A DNA stretch of 64,000 nucleotides from Halothiobacillus sp. (GTDB lineage Bacteria; Pseudomonadota; Gammaproteobacteria; Halothiobacillales; Halothiobacillaceae). A program made the translations under genes and the position numbers. Under the pieces are notes generated by a model, which saw only the letters and a list, made by a program, of their open reading frames with translations, was not told where the DNA came from and did no database searches. Of this stretch, positions 14,688 through 23,276 are shown one piece after another. Location: NCBI GenBank assembly GCA_016278265.1, contig JADQCE010000001.1, positions 620,001-684,000 on the forward strand. Reading direction: 5' to 3'. Each line of letters begins with the position of its first letter. Within the stretch, counting starts at the first letter, position 1.

Positions 14688-17600
14688 TTATCCGGGCATA
14701 CCGCCCGGACGCGCGGCGACCAGCCGGTAGAGCGCCGGCAGCACGACCATGTTGAGCAAGGTCGAGGTGGCCAGCCCGCCGAGGATGACCACCGCCATCG
14801 GTGCCTGGATCTCGGTGCCGGCCTCGCCCAGCCCCATCGCCAACGGAATCAACGCCAGACCCGCGGTCAGGGCGGTCATCAGGATCGGGGCGAGTCGCTC
14901 CATGGAGCCGGTGACCACCGCCTGATCGACATCCATGCCGTCCCGCGCCAATGCCTGGTAACGGCTGATCAAGAGAATGCCGTTGCGGATAGCGATGCCG
15001 AACAGGGTGATGAAGCCCACCAGGGCCGCCACCGTGATCGTCCCGCCCATGAACCAGACCGCGGCCACGCCACCGACCAGGGCAAGCGGGATATTGACCA
15101 TCACCAGCAGTGCCAGCCGTAGCGAGCGGAAGGCCATCTGCAGCAGGAGCAAAATGCCGGCGAGCACGGCCAGCGAGACCCAGCCGATGGTGCGGGTGGC
15201 ATTGGCCTCGGCCTCGAACTGGCCGCCGTACTCGATCCGGTAGCCCTCGGGCAGGGTCATGTCGGTGCCGACGCGCGCCTGAATGGCCTCGACTGCGCCG
15301 CGCAGGTCGCGACCGGCGACATTGGCACTGACCACGAGTCGGCGCTGGGCGTTCTCGCGCAGGATGGTGCCCGGCCCGCGCTCGAACGAGGGGCTGGCCA
15401 GTGCCCGCAAGGGCACCATGTCGCCGGTGGCTGTCCTGATCAGGGTATCGCCGACTGCGTGACGATCGTCGCGGGCGTCGTCGTTGAAACGGACCACCAG
15501 GTCGAAGCGTCGATTACCCTCGAACACCTCTGAGACGACGCTGCCGCGGTAGGCGGTCTCCACCAGTTGGGCAACTTCCTCCACCGTCATTCCATAGCGG
15601 GCGATCGCCTCGCGATCGGCACGCAACCGCAGTTGTGGCACGGCCTGCAGCGGTTCCATGGCCACGTCGACCAGACCATCCACCTCCTTCATGGTGGCTT
15701 CGAGTTTACCGCCGAGTTGGCGGAGTTCGGCGAGCGACGGGCCGAAGATCTTCACCGCGATGGCCGCCCGGGTGCCGGAGAGCATGTGATCGATGCGATG
15801 CGACAGCGGTTGGCCGATATTGATGTTGACCCCGCGCACGCCATTCAATGCACCGCGCAGTTCGGCCAGGAACGCCTCCTTGCCCTGCGGCAGCTCGCCC
15901 AGCGTCACCTCGAGCTCGGAGGCGTTGGGCCCCTGGGTATGGGCATCCAGGGCCGCACGCCCCGTCTTGCGGGCCACGGTTTCTACCTCCTCGAAATCGA
16001 GCAGGATGTCCTCGAGCAGTCGGCCGATCGCCGCCGATGTCTCCAGTGAGGTGCCGGGTGGGGCGGTCGCCTTGATGGTGAGACTGCCCTCGTTGAATTC
16101 GGGCAGAAACGAGCGACCGAACTGGCTGATCACCAGCAGCGTGGCCACCACCATGATCACCGAGAAACCCAACACGGCCGGTGCGAAGCGCAGGCTGGCG
16201 TTCAGGATCGGGGCATAGAGCCGCTTGGCGAAGCGGATCAATGGTGGGTCTTTCTCCTCACCCATGGCCTTGTCCTTCGACAGCAGCCACAGGCTCAAGA
16301 CGGGCGTCAGTGTCAGCGCCACCAGCAATGAGGCGGCAATGGCGAACAGGTAGGCCAGGCCCAGCGGCTCGAGCAGTCGTCCCTCGACCCCCTGGAGGAA
16401 GAACAGCGGGGCGAACACCAGCATGATGATGGCCGTCGAGAAGACCACCGACTGGCGTACCTCCGAGCTGGCCCGATAGACTACGCCGGCCGCCGGGGCA
16501 GGATGCTCGCGGCGGGCGTTCTCGCGCAGTCGTCGGTAGATGTTCTCGACGAAGATGATCGCATCGTCGACCAGCGCGCCGATGGCGATGGTCATCCCAC
16601 CGAGGGTCATGGTGTTGATGCCGATGCCCATCCACTTGAGCCCGATCAGGGCGACCACGAGCGACAGCGGAATGGCGAGCACCGAGATCAGCGTGGTGCG
16701 GAAACTGAACAGGAAGGCGAACAGCACCACCACGACGAAGATCGCGCCATCACGAAGGGCCACGGCGACGTTGTCGATCGCACGGGAGATGAAATCCGCC
16801 TGGCGGAACAGTCCCGGCTCGAGGTGAATGCCCTCCGGCAGGTCGGCCTTCGCCTGTTGCAGGACCCGACCGATACGCTCGGTCAGTTCGAGGGTGTCGG
16901 CGCCGGGTTGCTTGGAGACCGCGACGACAACGCCTGGATCGCCGTTGATCCCGCCATCGCCGATCGGGATGCCCGGGCCCTCGCGCACCTCAGCGACATG
17001 GCGGATGCGAATGGGTGCGTCGCCGCGGACGGTGATGACCGCCTCACCGATGTCCGGCGCATGATCCGTGCGACCGAGGAACCGCAGCAAGTAGTCCTGG
17101 CCACCTTCGCTGATCCAGCCGCCACCGGCATTCCGGTTTGCCCGGGACGCTGCCTCGCGCACCTGGTCGAGACCAATGCGCATCTCCTGCAGGCGGTCGG
17201 GGGAGACCAGCACTTGGTACTCGCGAATGTCGCCGCCGAGCGCCGTGACGTTCGCCACGCCGGGAATGGCGAGCAGTTGGGGCTCGAGCTGCCAGTCTGC
17301 AACCTCGCGGGCCAGCATGAGACTGGCACCGTCGGTGGCACGCACGCCGAAAAACTCGATCTCGCCCATGATCGAGGTGATCGGGCCGAGTTGCGGCACG
17401 CCGGCGGCTTGGGGCAGGTCGTCGCGGGCCTGGTCGAGACGTTCGGTCACGATCTGCCTCGACTCGAGGATGTCCGTGCCCCATTCGAACTCCACCCAGA
17501 CGATGGAAAAGCCGGGCACCGATTGCGAACGCAGCCTCCGTACGTCGGTTGCCCCGTTCATCGCCGTCTCGATCGGGAAGCTGACCTGCTGCTCCACCTC

Positions 17601-17777
17601 CTCGGCGGCCAGGCCCGGTGCCTCGGTCATCACGGTGACCGTCGGCGCGGTGAGGTCGGGGAATACATCGACCGGCACATCGCGTGCCGTGATGACACCG
17701 AGGACAAGCAACACGGCGGAGGCGGCCACCACCAGCAGACGGTTCTGCAGTGACCAGCTGATCAATCGGTCCAACAT
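14688..17777 (-). CDS. Heavy-metal efflux RND pump, inner-membrane subunit (CzcA/CusA family)
   Basis: A 1029-residue RND protein with 12 expected membrane helices and two large periplasmic loops. The helix-4 signature reads G-G-M-T-I-A-I-G-A-L-V-D-D-A-I-I-F-V-E-N, with the proton-relay aspartates. It fits the heavy-metal (HME) branch but equals neither the CzcA (zinc/cobalt/nickel) nor the CusA (copper/silver) pattern I know, so the metal is unresolved. It exports ions from periplasm or cytosol through the adaptor and the TolC-like channel encoded upstream. A 283-bp gap filled by a palindromic element separates it from the adaptor gene. Confidence 0.93.
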   Translation of the reverse strand: MLDRLISWSLQNRLLVVAASAVLLVLGVITARDVPVDVFPDLTAPTVTVMTEAPGLAAEEVEQQVSFPIETAMNGATDVRRLRSQSVPGFSIVWVEFEWGTDILESRQIVTERLDQARDDLPQAAGVPQLGPITSIMGEIEFFGVRATDGASLMLAREVADWQLEPQLLAIPGVANVTALGGDIREYQVLVSPDRLQEMRIGLDQVREAASRANRNAGGGWISEGGQDYLLRFLGRTDHAPDIGEAVITVRGDAPIRIRHVAEVREGPGIPIGDGGINGDPGVVVAVSKQPGADTLELTERIGRVLQQAKADLPEGIHLEPGLFRQADFISRAIDNVAVALRDGAIFVVVVLFAFLFSFRTTLISVLAIPLSLVVALIGLKWMGIGINTMTLGGMTIAIGALVDDAIIFVENIYRRLRENARREHPAPAAGVVYRASSEVRQSVVFSTAIIMLVFAPLFFLQGVEGRLLEPLGLAYLFAIAASLLVALTLTPVLSLWLLSKDKAMGEEKDPPLIRFAKRLYAPILNASLRFAPAVLGFSVIMVVATLLVISQFGRSFLPEFNEGSLTIKATAPPGTSLETSAAIGRLLEDILLDFEEVETVARKTGRAALDAHTQGPNASELEVTLGELPQGKEAFLAELRGALNGVRGVNINIGQPLSHRIDHMLSGTRAAIAVKIFGPSLAELRQLGGKLEATMKEVDGLVDVAMEPLQAVPQLRLRADREAIARYGMTVEEVAQLVETAYRGSVVSEVFEGNRRFDLVVRFNDDARDDRHAVGDTLIRTATGDMVPLRALASPSFERGPGTILRENAQRRLVVSANVAGRDLRGAVEAIQARVGTDMTLPEGYRIEYGGQFEAEANATRTIGWVSLAVLAGILLLLQMAFRSLRLALLVMVNIPLALVGGVAAVWFMGGTITVAALVGFITLFGIAIRNGILLISRYQALARDGMDVDQAVVTGSMERLAPILMTALTAGLALIPLAMGLGEAGTEIQAPMAVVILGGLATSTLLNMVVLPALYRLVAARPGGMPG

Positions 17778-17793
17778 GTTTGTTCTCCGTTAC

Positions 17794-18059
17794 GGTATCT
17801 CGGGCCGAATCGTCGGCGTCTCTGGTTTTCGGGTTGGTTCGTAATCAAGGCGCCGGCGCGAAGGCGGGCTTGTTGTCCGTCGAGCGCCTGCAACGCTGAG
17901 TACGGGCCAACCCGAAATCCCCTTTCGGGCGGGTCGCCAAGGGCCCATCTGCGGGGTTACCGTCCTTGTGAAGGCCCCGCGCCATTTACGGCGGGTCCCG
18001 CCTTGCGCGCGACCCCTTGGCTGTCCCGCAGAGATGCTGCCGATTCGACCCGTGATTCC
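17794..18059. repeat. Long intergenic inverted-repeat element, copy A
   Basis: A 266-bp stretch whose ends are inverted repeats. The left end, GG.ATC.CGGG.CGAATCG.C.GC.TCTCTG, pairs with the reverse complement of the right end over about 31 bases with few mismatches. Inside are hairpins, for example CCCGAAA-TCCCC-TTTCGGG, and the block GCCAAGG-CCCATCTGCGG that recurs in copy C. It fills almost the whole space between the adaptor stop (18061) and the RND pump start (17777). No open reading frame is supported. Copies B (32566-32833) and C (37314-37560) share the plan. Confidence 0.65.
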
Positions 18060-18060
18060 T

Positions 18061-19689
18061 TTAGTGGGCGTGGCCGTGGCCGATTTCCTGTTCACCTCGC
18101 GAGGCCAGCAGGACGGTGTAGGCGCCCCGCGTGACCACGCGCTCACCCGGTTGCAGTCCGGCGGTGATCGCCACGCGCTCGCCACCGCGGATGCCGGTCT
18201 TGACTTGCCGTCGTTCGAAGCGCTCGCCGCCGTGCTGCACGATGACCACCTCGATGCCGTCGTCGTCGAGGATGGCGGATGTCGGCACGACCACGGCCAT
18301 CTGCCCGGCGCCGGTCGAGAACGCCGCCGACCAGGCCGTGCCGGGGATCAGCTCGCCCTCCGGGTTGGGCACGTCGAAGACCACCGGCACGGTGCCGTTT
18401 GCCTCGGTGCGGGTGCCGATGTAGGCGAGTGTTGCACCGGCGAGCGTCTGCCACTGGCTGCCAGCCTGGCGTGCGAGGACGTTGCCGGGACGCTTGATCC
18501 GCGCCATGTCGCCGGGGTAGGCCATGGCCTTGAGCCAGACGCGGCTGTCGTCGAGCAGGGTGAACACGGTCTCGTTGGCCTTGACCATTTCGCCCGGTGC
18601 GTGCTGGCTGGCTGTGATTACCCCGCTGATCGGGGCGCGCAGGGTGACGACGGCGCCTGCCTGATCACTTTCCCCTTCGAGTTGATCGAGTCGCTTGCGG
18701 GCGCGCGCCAGTGCCTGTCGAGCGACGCGGTAATCGGAGTTCGCCTGGTCGAGGCGCTTTTCCGAGACAACCCCATCCTCGTACAGGCCCTGTACGCGAT
18801 CGCGCTCGGCGCGGGCGAGGGAAACCCGTTCCCGCGCTTCGGTCAGGTCAAGGTCGAGCTGGCTGACGTCCTCGGCACCGCTCAACGGCAGAACACGAGC
18901 CAGGACCTCACCGGCCTCGACGCGGTCGCCGGCACGTTTCCACTCGCCGCTTTCGGGCGGAACCAGCTGGCCACTGGCCGGTGTGGCCGCCTCAGCGCTC
19001 TGGCCCGGTCGGGGTTCGATGCGCGCGGGCACCGACAGACGCTCGGTGATGTAGTCGCGCAAGACCTGCTGAACGGCAAAGTCCATGCGCCATTGCTGTT
19101 CCTTGAGGAACGCGATGTCACCCGCGTCCTCGTCATGTTCGTCCTCATGGCCTTCGGTGCCATGGTCGTGACCATGCCCGTCGTCCGCGGCTCGGGCCTC
19201 GCCCGGCGCCGTGACGGTGACATGCCCGGCCTCGATGGTGAGCGCGTCCTCGCCCCTGCCGAGGATCAGGTCTAGCTGGTAGTGCCCCGGTTTCTCGACA
19301 CGGATCTCCGGCAGGAAGATGCCGTCCCGGGCGATCGTCTCGGCGACGTGTTCCTCGACGTGACCGTCCTCGCGCTCGAATCGATAACGGAGCGGGCCGG
19401 ACATGACCGGCGAGAAGTCGTTTAGGTAGGTCAGGTGCGTGATGTATTCGCCGGGTTCGCCGGCGGTCGGCGCGGGGAACTCCATGAACAGCTCGAGTTC
19501 CCTTGACCAGGTGGTGACCGCGCGCATGGGCGGTTCGTCCATGGCGGCATCCTGGCTTCTCTCCGCGACCTGCTCGCTTTGCTCGTCGGGTTCTGGGGCG
19601 CGCTCGTCGAGACAGCCTGACAGGGGAAGACTCAAGGCAGCCGCGAGGGCGAGCCAGAGCCGCCGGTGGGGCATGGCAATCGGGTTCAT
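18061..19689 (-). CDS. Efflux RND periplasmic adaptor, His-rich lipoprotein (CusB/CzcB-like)
   Basis: A 542-residue membrane-fusion protein. The N-terminus is a lipoprotein signal with lipobox L-S-G-C near residue 26. A domain rich in beta-strands (about 55-150) is followed by a metal-binding histidine stretch, D-G-H-G-H-D-H-G-T-E-G-H-E-D-E-H, near residue 165. Next come a coiled-coil hairpin (about 260-340) and barrel and membrane-proximal domains. The C-terminus ends G-H-G-H-A-H, a second metal-binding tail. It links the RND pump to the outer-membrane channel and may hand over metal. Its ATGA start overlaps the stop of the channel gene, so the two are translationally coupled. Confidence 0.92.
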   Translation of the reverse strand: MNPIAMPHRRLWLALAAALSLPLSGCLDERAPEPDEQSEQVAERSQDAAMDEPPMRAVTTWSRELELFMEFPAPTAGEPGEYITHLTYLNDFSPVMSGPLRYRFEREDGHVEEHVAETIARDGIFLPEIRVEKPGHYQLDLILGRGEDALTIEAGHVTVTAPGEARAADDGHGHDHGTEGHEDEHDEDAGDIAFLKEQQWRMDFAVQQVLRDYITERLSVPARIEPRPGQSAEAATPASGQLVPPESGEWKRAGDRVEAGEVLARVLPLSGAEDVSQLDLDLTEARERVSLARAERDRVQGLYEDGVVSEKRLDQANSDYRVARQALARARKRLDQLEGESDQAGAVVTLRAPISGVITASQHAPGEMVKANETVFTLLDDSRVWLKAMAYPGDMARIKRPGNVLARQAGSQWQTLAGATLAYIGTRTEANGTVPVVFDVPNPEGELIPGTAWSAAFSTGAGQMAVVVPTSAILDDDGIEVVIVQHGGERFERRQVKTGIRGGERVAITAGLQPGERVVTRGAYTVLLASRGEQEIGHGHAH

Positions 19690-20975
19690 CGGTCTTGCTC
19701 CGGGTAATCGGTCGTGAGCATCAGGCCGGCGGCCAGACGCAGATCAGATTCGTGTTCACGCGCCTCGAGCAGCAGGTCGATATACCGTCGCGTGGCGCGG
19801 ATGTTGGCCTGGGCCGCATCGATCAGTTCGGTCAAGGTCAGTTCCCCCTGCTCGAAACCCCGGCGGGTCTGCTCGAGCACGGTGTCGGCCGGCCCCAACA
19901 CGGCGGTGCGATGTTCGTCGATATGCTCGAGTACGCCGGCAAGACGGGCGTGGGAACGTTCCAGCCGGATACCGAGGTCACGTGCGGTGACCTGGCGCTC
20001 GGCGTCCTGGCGGATGGCCGCGCCTTGCTTTGCGTCGACGTGACCTCGCCCCTGCGACCAGAGCGGCAATTCGACAGAGAGGCCGATGTGGTTGGTGGCT
20101 TCCTTGCGGCCATTGATATAGCCGCGCTCACGCCCCATGCGGACGGTCAGCTCCGGCAGTCGCTCGGCCCGGGCCTGTTTTACCTCGGCGCGTGCAGCAG
20201 CCACCTGTTTGGCGGCGGTCCGCAAACTGGGGTGGCGGTCGAGGCGCTCGCGCAAGATGTCGAGTGCCGGGGGCGTTTTCGGTCGGCTCAGCTCGGCCAG
20301 GGTGATGGAGGCCTGCTTGTCGATCGCGAGCAGGCCGCGGTAGGAGGCGAGCGCGGCCTTCCGTACCTGGCGGGCCTCGTCGAGTTCGGCCTTGGCCTCG
20401 GCATGCAGCAGGTTCAAGCGCAGCCGTTCGCGTTCGGACAGGTCGCCAGCACGGGCGCGGCGGTCCCCGATGTGTGCAAACTGCTGGGTCCATCCCTGCT
20501 GGTCCTTGGCCTGCTCGATACGGGCTTGTGCCCATTGCAGCCGATGAAAGGCGAGGGCCGCGCGATGTTCCATGATCAGCGCGTGCTGGAACTGCTGAGC
20601 CTCGGCCGCCTCGATGCGCTTGTCGGCGGCGTCGGCGCGGTGACCGATGCGCCCGTCGATCGGCAGGGGCTGTCGGATGGCGTATTCCTTCACCGCCCAG
20701 CCGCCCGAACCGTCCTGGATGCCGAGCTCGTCACTGAAGTCGACCTCCAGTTCGGGGTTGGGCCAGCGACCGGCCTCGTCAGCCAGTCCGGCGTATCGGT
20801 CACGCTCGGCACGGGCGGCTTTCAGTTCGGGGGCGACGGCTAGTGCCCGTTCGGCACTGCGCTCGAGTGTCCAGTCGGCGGCCAAGGTATTCAAGGGGGC
20901 GAGCAGCAACAGGCTACTCACCAGCAATGGACGATGGATGCATCGCACCCAACGCATTCGAGACGTCATCGGCAT
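19686..20975 (-). CDS. TolC-family outer-membrane channel of the metal efflux system (CzcC/CusC-like)
   Basis: A 429-residue outer-membrane efflux protein. A signal peptide (R-P-L-L-V-S-S-L-L-L-L-A-P-L-N-T-L-A-A) ends near residue 33. Two repeated helical OEP regions follow, each with long charged helices such as L-K-A-A-R-A-E-R-D-R-Y and A-R-A-E-V-K-Q-A-R-A-E-R-L-P-E-L. It forms the exit duct for the RND pump. The ATG at 20975 is chosen because AGAGGAG lies 6 bases upstream; a further in-frame start exists nine codons earlier. It probably follows the small His-containing gene in the same operon. Confidence 0.92.
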   Translation of the reverse strand: MPMTSRMRWVRCIHRPLLVSSLLLLAPLNTLAADWTLERSAERALAVAPELKAARAERDRYAGLADEAGRWPNPELEVDFSDELGIQDGSGGWAVKEYAIRQPLPIDGRIGHRADAADKRIEAAEAQQFQHALIMEHRAALAFHRLQWAQARIEQAKDQQGWTQQFAHIGDRRARAGDLSERERLRLNLLHAEAKAELDEARQVRKAALASYRGLLAIDKQASITLAELSRPKTPPALDILRERLDRHPSLRTAAKQVAAARAEVKQARAERLPELTVRMGRERGYINGRKEATNHIGLSVELPLWSQGRGHVDAKQGAAIRQDAERQVTARDLGIRLERSHARLAGVLEHIDEHRTAVLGPADTVLEQTRRGFEQGELTLTELIDAAQANIRATRRYIDLLLEAREHESDLRLAAGLMLTTDYPEQDR

Positions 20976-21068
20976 GACGAACTCCTCTGAATCAACGCCC
21001 ACGACGGGGCAGTAGCCACCACGTCGATCGTCTCGACGGTTAGGTGGCCCAATCAGGTTCGGGAGTTG

Positions 21069-21425
21069 TCAGGTCAGGGGAGGGGCGCGTCCGGGTGGAC
21101 GCAAGTACGGTCGGGAGGGATGAGGGGGGTCGACGCGTGCCGGCGGGCGAACCGCGGCTGGTCGTGGCAGGGCGATCAGCAGCGCCAGTACGAAGAACAG
21201 GCCCAGCCCGTCACCGAAGGCCTTGAGCGTGGCGGTCGGTTCGACCTCGACGGCGTCCGCGTGGGGATCGGCGTGTTCGAGGTGCACGACGCCACTACCG
21301 GCCTCGTCATGACCGGTGTGAACGTGCCAGGCGCAACACCACAGGCTCTGCAGCGCCACGACCAGGCACAGCAGTCCGACGAGGCGTCGGTGGCGTGCTA
21401 GCTGTCGCTGCAGGTTCTGGATCAC
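21069..21425 (-). CDS. Small His-containing membrane-anchored protein upstream of the metal pump
   Basis: A 118-residue protein with a GTG start (21423-21425) and a weak ribosome site. An N-terminal hydrophobic helix, L-V-G-L-L-C-L-V-V-A-L-Q-S-L-W, is followed by C-C-A-W-H-V-H-T-G-H-D-E and H-L-E-H-A-D-P-H-A-D, a likely metal-binding region. A second hydrophobic helix (G-L-F-F-V-L-A-L-L-I-A-L) and a proline/arginine-rich tail follow. I do not recognise the family. Such small proteins often precede CusCBA/CzcCBA-like operons and may serve as metal sensors or chaperones. It lies 94 bp before the channel gene. Confidence 0.6.
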   Translation of the reverse strand: MIQNLQRQLARHRRLVGLLCLVVALQSLWCCAWHVHTGHDEAGSGVVHLEHADPHADAVEVEPTATLKAFGDGLGLFFVLALLIALPRPAAVRPPARVDPPHPSRPYLRPPGRAPPLT

Positions 21426-21599
21426 GTGGTGTTAGGCCTCAATCGGTGGGCAATCGGTGGGCGGATGGCCAGGTAATGGCCAAGCGCGCCCGATCCGTAA
21501 TGAGCTGGTCGAGGCTACCGGCACGTCCCCCGGGCTGCAAGCGTCGCCGGTGCGCGGGTTACCATGGTGTCTCGATTTAACGACCCAGGACTGAATCTG

Positions 21600-21941
21600 A
21601 TGAGTGACATGCCCCCTTGCCCCGAGTGCGGCTCGACCTTCACCTACCACGACGGCACGCTGTTCGTTTGCCCGGAATGCGGGCACGAGTGGTCCGGCGA
21701 GGCCCAGGCACCGAACGACGCCGACGAGCCGGCGGCGCGCGATACCAACGGCAATCCGCTGGCCGATGGCGACACCGTGACCGTGATCAAGGATCTCAAG
21801 CTCAAGGGTGGCTCCGGTGTCGTGAAGGTGGGCACCAAGGTCAAGAACATCCGTATTGTCGATGGCGACCATGACATCGATTGCAAGGTCGATGGCATTG
21901 GGCCGATGAAGTTGAAGTCCGAGTTCGTCAAGAAGGCGTGA
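21600..21941 (+). CDS. yjdM: YjdM (PhnA-like) zinc-ribbon protein
   Basis: A 113-residue protein of the YjdM/PhnA family. The N-terminal zinc ribbon has C-P-E-C-G and C-P-E-C-G pairs (about residues 7-30). The C-terminal domain contains the family signature [17 protein letters not shown], then [21 protein letters not shown]. Its cellular role is not well defined; the old name alkylphosphonate utilisation protein is misleading. The ATG at 21600 begins M-S-D-M-P-P-C; an in-frame upstream extension is not conserved-looking. Its stop overlaps the GTG of a mini-frame leading to the next gene. Confidence 0.93.
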   Translation: MSDMPPCPECGSTFTYHDGTLFVCPECGHEWSGEAQAPNDADEPAARDTNGNPLADGDTVTVIKDLKLKGGSGVVKVGTKVKNIRIVDGDHDIDCKVDGIGPMKLKSEFVKKA

Positions 21942-22054
21942 TCGCCACCCGACCATTTGATCGGGCGATCGCCCACGTGCTCGCCCAAGGGTTCGCCCAA
22001 GCTTTCGCCCAGGCGAGATTTCAGACTGGGCCCAGTCAGGGAGGAACGGAATGA
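21938..22054 (+). CDS. Possible coupled mini-ORF, 38 aa, with 12-bp repeats
   Basis: A GTG overlaps the yjdM stop (GTGA) and the frame ends at a TGA overlapping the next gene's ATG (ATGA), so it bridges the two genes exactly. It encodes about 38 residues with the repeated pattern [16 protein letters not shown]. This comes from four CGCCCA blocks spaced 12 bp apart (21971-22012). It may be a translated coupling leader or chance; the DNA repeats could matter more than the peptide. Confidence 0.3.
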   Translation: MIATRPFDRAIAHVLAQGFAQAFAQARFQTGPSQGGTE

Positions 22055-22677
22055 CTCGACGCCAATCGTTACCCGTCCACGCCATCACGGTCGAGGAGGT
22101 CGTCGCTGGTGCCGACCGCCTGGCGCGGATGGTGAGCTCGAGCGGCTATCAACCGGATACCGTGATCGCCGTGGCCCGTGGCGGCTTCATGCCGGCCCGG
22201 TTCGTCTGCGATTTCCTGGGCGTCTCACGTTTGATGAGCGTCAAGGTGCAGCATTACGCCGCCGGCGCGCACGCCGGGACCGAGGCGCGGGTCACCGTCC
22301 CACTGGGCGGTCCGATCGAGGGCGAGCACGTGCTGGTCGTCGATGACGTCAACGACAGTGGCAAGACCTTGCAGGCCTTGCGCCCGTACCTGGACGACCT
22401 GCGGCCGGCCTCGGTTCGTACCGCGGTATTGCATGAAAAGCAGGTGACGGCGTGCCCGGCGGACTTCGTGGCCGAGTCCATCGAGCAATGGCGTTGGATG
22501 CTCTACCCCTGGGCGGTAGTCGAGGATGTCGGCCAGTTCCTGCGCGACATGCAGCCCGTGCCGGCAACCCGTAAGGAGGCCATATCCCGGCTGAATGCCG
22601 AGCATGGCTTGCGACTGGACGATGCCGAGCTCGACCGCGTGCTGTTCTTTGGCGGCATCCGTCTCGATCAGGACTAG
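22051..22677 (+). CDS. Phosphoribosyltransferase-fold protein
   Basis: A 208-residue type I phosphoribosyltransferase. The PRPP-binding loop is V-L-V-V-D-D-V-N-D-S-G-K-T-L at residues 94-107. The pyrophosphate loop is near A-R-G-G-F-M-P-A-R (about 42-50). The length and C-terminal extension resemble xanthine/hypoxanthine phosphoribosyltransferase relatives annotated only as PRTase-domain proteins. It probably salvages a purine base or acts on a nucleotide, but substrate residues cannot be assigned. The ribosome site is GGGAGG. It is 109 bp downstream of yjdM and likely in its transcript. Confidence 0.9.
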   Translation: MTRRQSLPVHAITVEEVVAGADRLARMVSSSGYQPDTVIAVARGGFMPARFVCDFLGVSRLMSVKVQHYAAGAHAGTEARVTVPLGGPIEGEHVLVVDDVNDSGKTLQALRPYLDDLRPASVRTAVLHEKQVTACPADFVAESIEQWRWMLYPWAVVEDVGQFLRDMQPVPATRKEAISRLNAEHGLRLDDAELDRVLFFGGIRLDQD

Positions 22678-22695
22678 GCGGCGGGGGGCGAAGAC

Positions 22696-23235
22696 TCAGT
22701 ACGTCACCTCGCGCACCCGTCGGACCCGGTCGGGTGGCCCGATCAATTCGACCAGTCCCTCGTACGTGACCGGCAGTTGGTGGCAGACCGAACCGTCCGC
22801 CGTGCACAGGACCGGCGAGTGCCGGCCGCCGTGGCAATGCGAGCACAGGGCAATGAAGCCCGGGCCCTGCGTCTCGAAATGCACGTAGATGCCTCCTCCC
22901 TCGAACGCGGTTTCCCGGCGTGCCTTTTCCTTCCACGTGTCGGGCCATTGCGGTGGCGGCACGAAGGCCGGCAGGTAGCGCGCGGTGAGGCTCGGGGTGA
23001 GCGCGTCGAGCGCGATGGGCCGGTCTGCAGCCGGGAAGCGGATGGCGAGCGGGGGGAGGGCGTCCGGTGGCCGGCCCCGGTTGTCGATGCGCACCAGGTA
23101 GTACAGGTACTGCTCCGGCTGATCGAGCGGCTCGCCGAACGCGGTCAGGCGGTCGGCATCGACACGCGAGACGTGTGAACAGCCGCCGAGAAGGAGGGCC
23201 GAGCCGAGCAGTGCGAGCACCGACAGGGGTTTCAC
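22696..23235 (-). CDS. Putative lipoprotein with a CxxCH motif
   Basis: A 179-residue protein with a lipoprotein signal (L-A-L-L-G-S-A-L-L-L-G-G-C, Cys near residue 19), so it is probably anchored in the periplasm. I recognise no family. Near residue 133 it reads A-L-C-S-H-C-H-G-G-R-H, a C-x2-C-H motif that could attach haem c or bind a metal. Further cysteines lie in V-L-C-T-A-D-G-S-V-C-H. An axial methionine is not evident. It converges on the phosphoribosyltransferase gene and is followed by an APC permease on the same strand upstream. Confidence 0.7.
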   Translation of the reverse strand: MKPLSVLALLGSALLLGGCSHVSRVDADRLTAFGEPLDQPEQYLYYLVRIDNRGRPPDALPPLAIRFPAADRPIALDALTPSLTARYLPAFVPPPQWPDTWKEKARRETAFEGGGIYVHFETQGPGFIALCSHCHGGRHSPVLCTADGSVCHQLPVTYEGLVELIGPPDRVRRVREVTY

Positions 23236-23276
23236 AAGTGACGCCTCGCTGGGTGTGGGCGGCCGTTATCCGGAGT

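Noticed and set aside
16503-17753. A 416-codon frame antisense to the RND pump
   Set aside because: It is a shadow of the pump's conserved region; the residues are low-complexity.
21965-21976. GGGCGATCGCCC as a HIP1-like or restriction-related site
   Set aside because: It is a single copy, and such palindromes are common at this base composition. The nearby 12-bp periodicity is the stronger signal.
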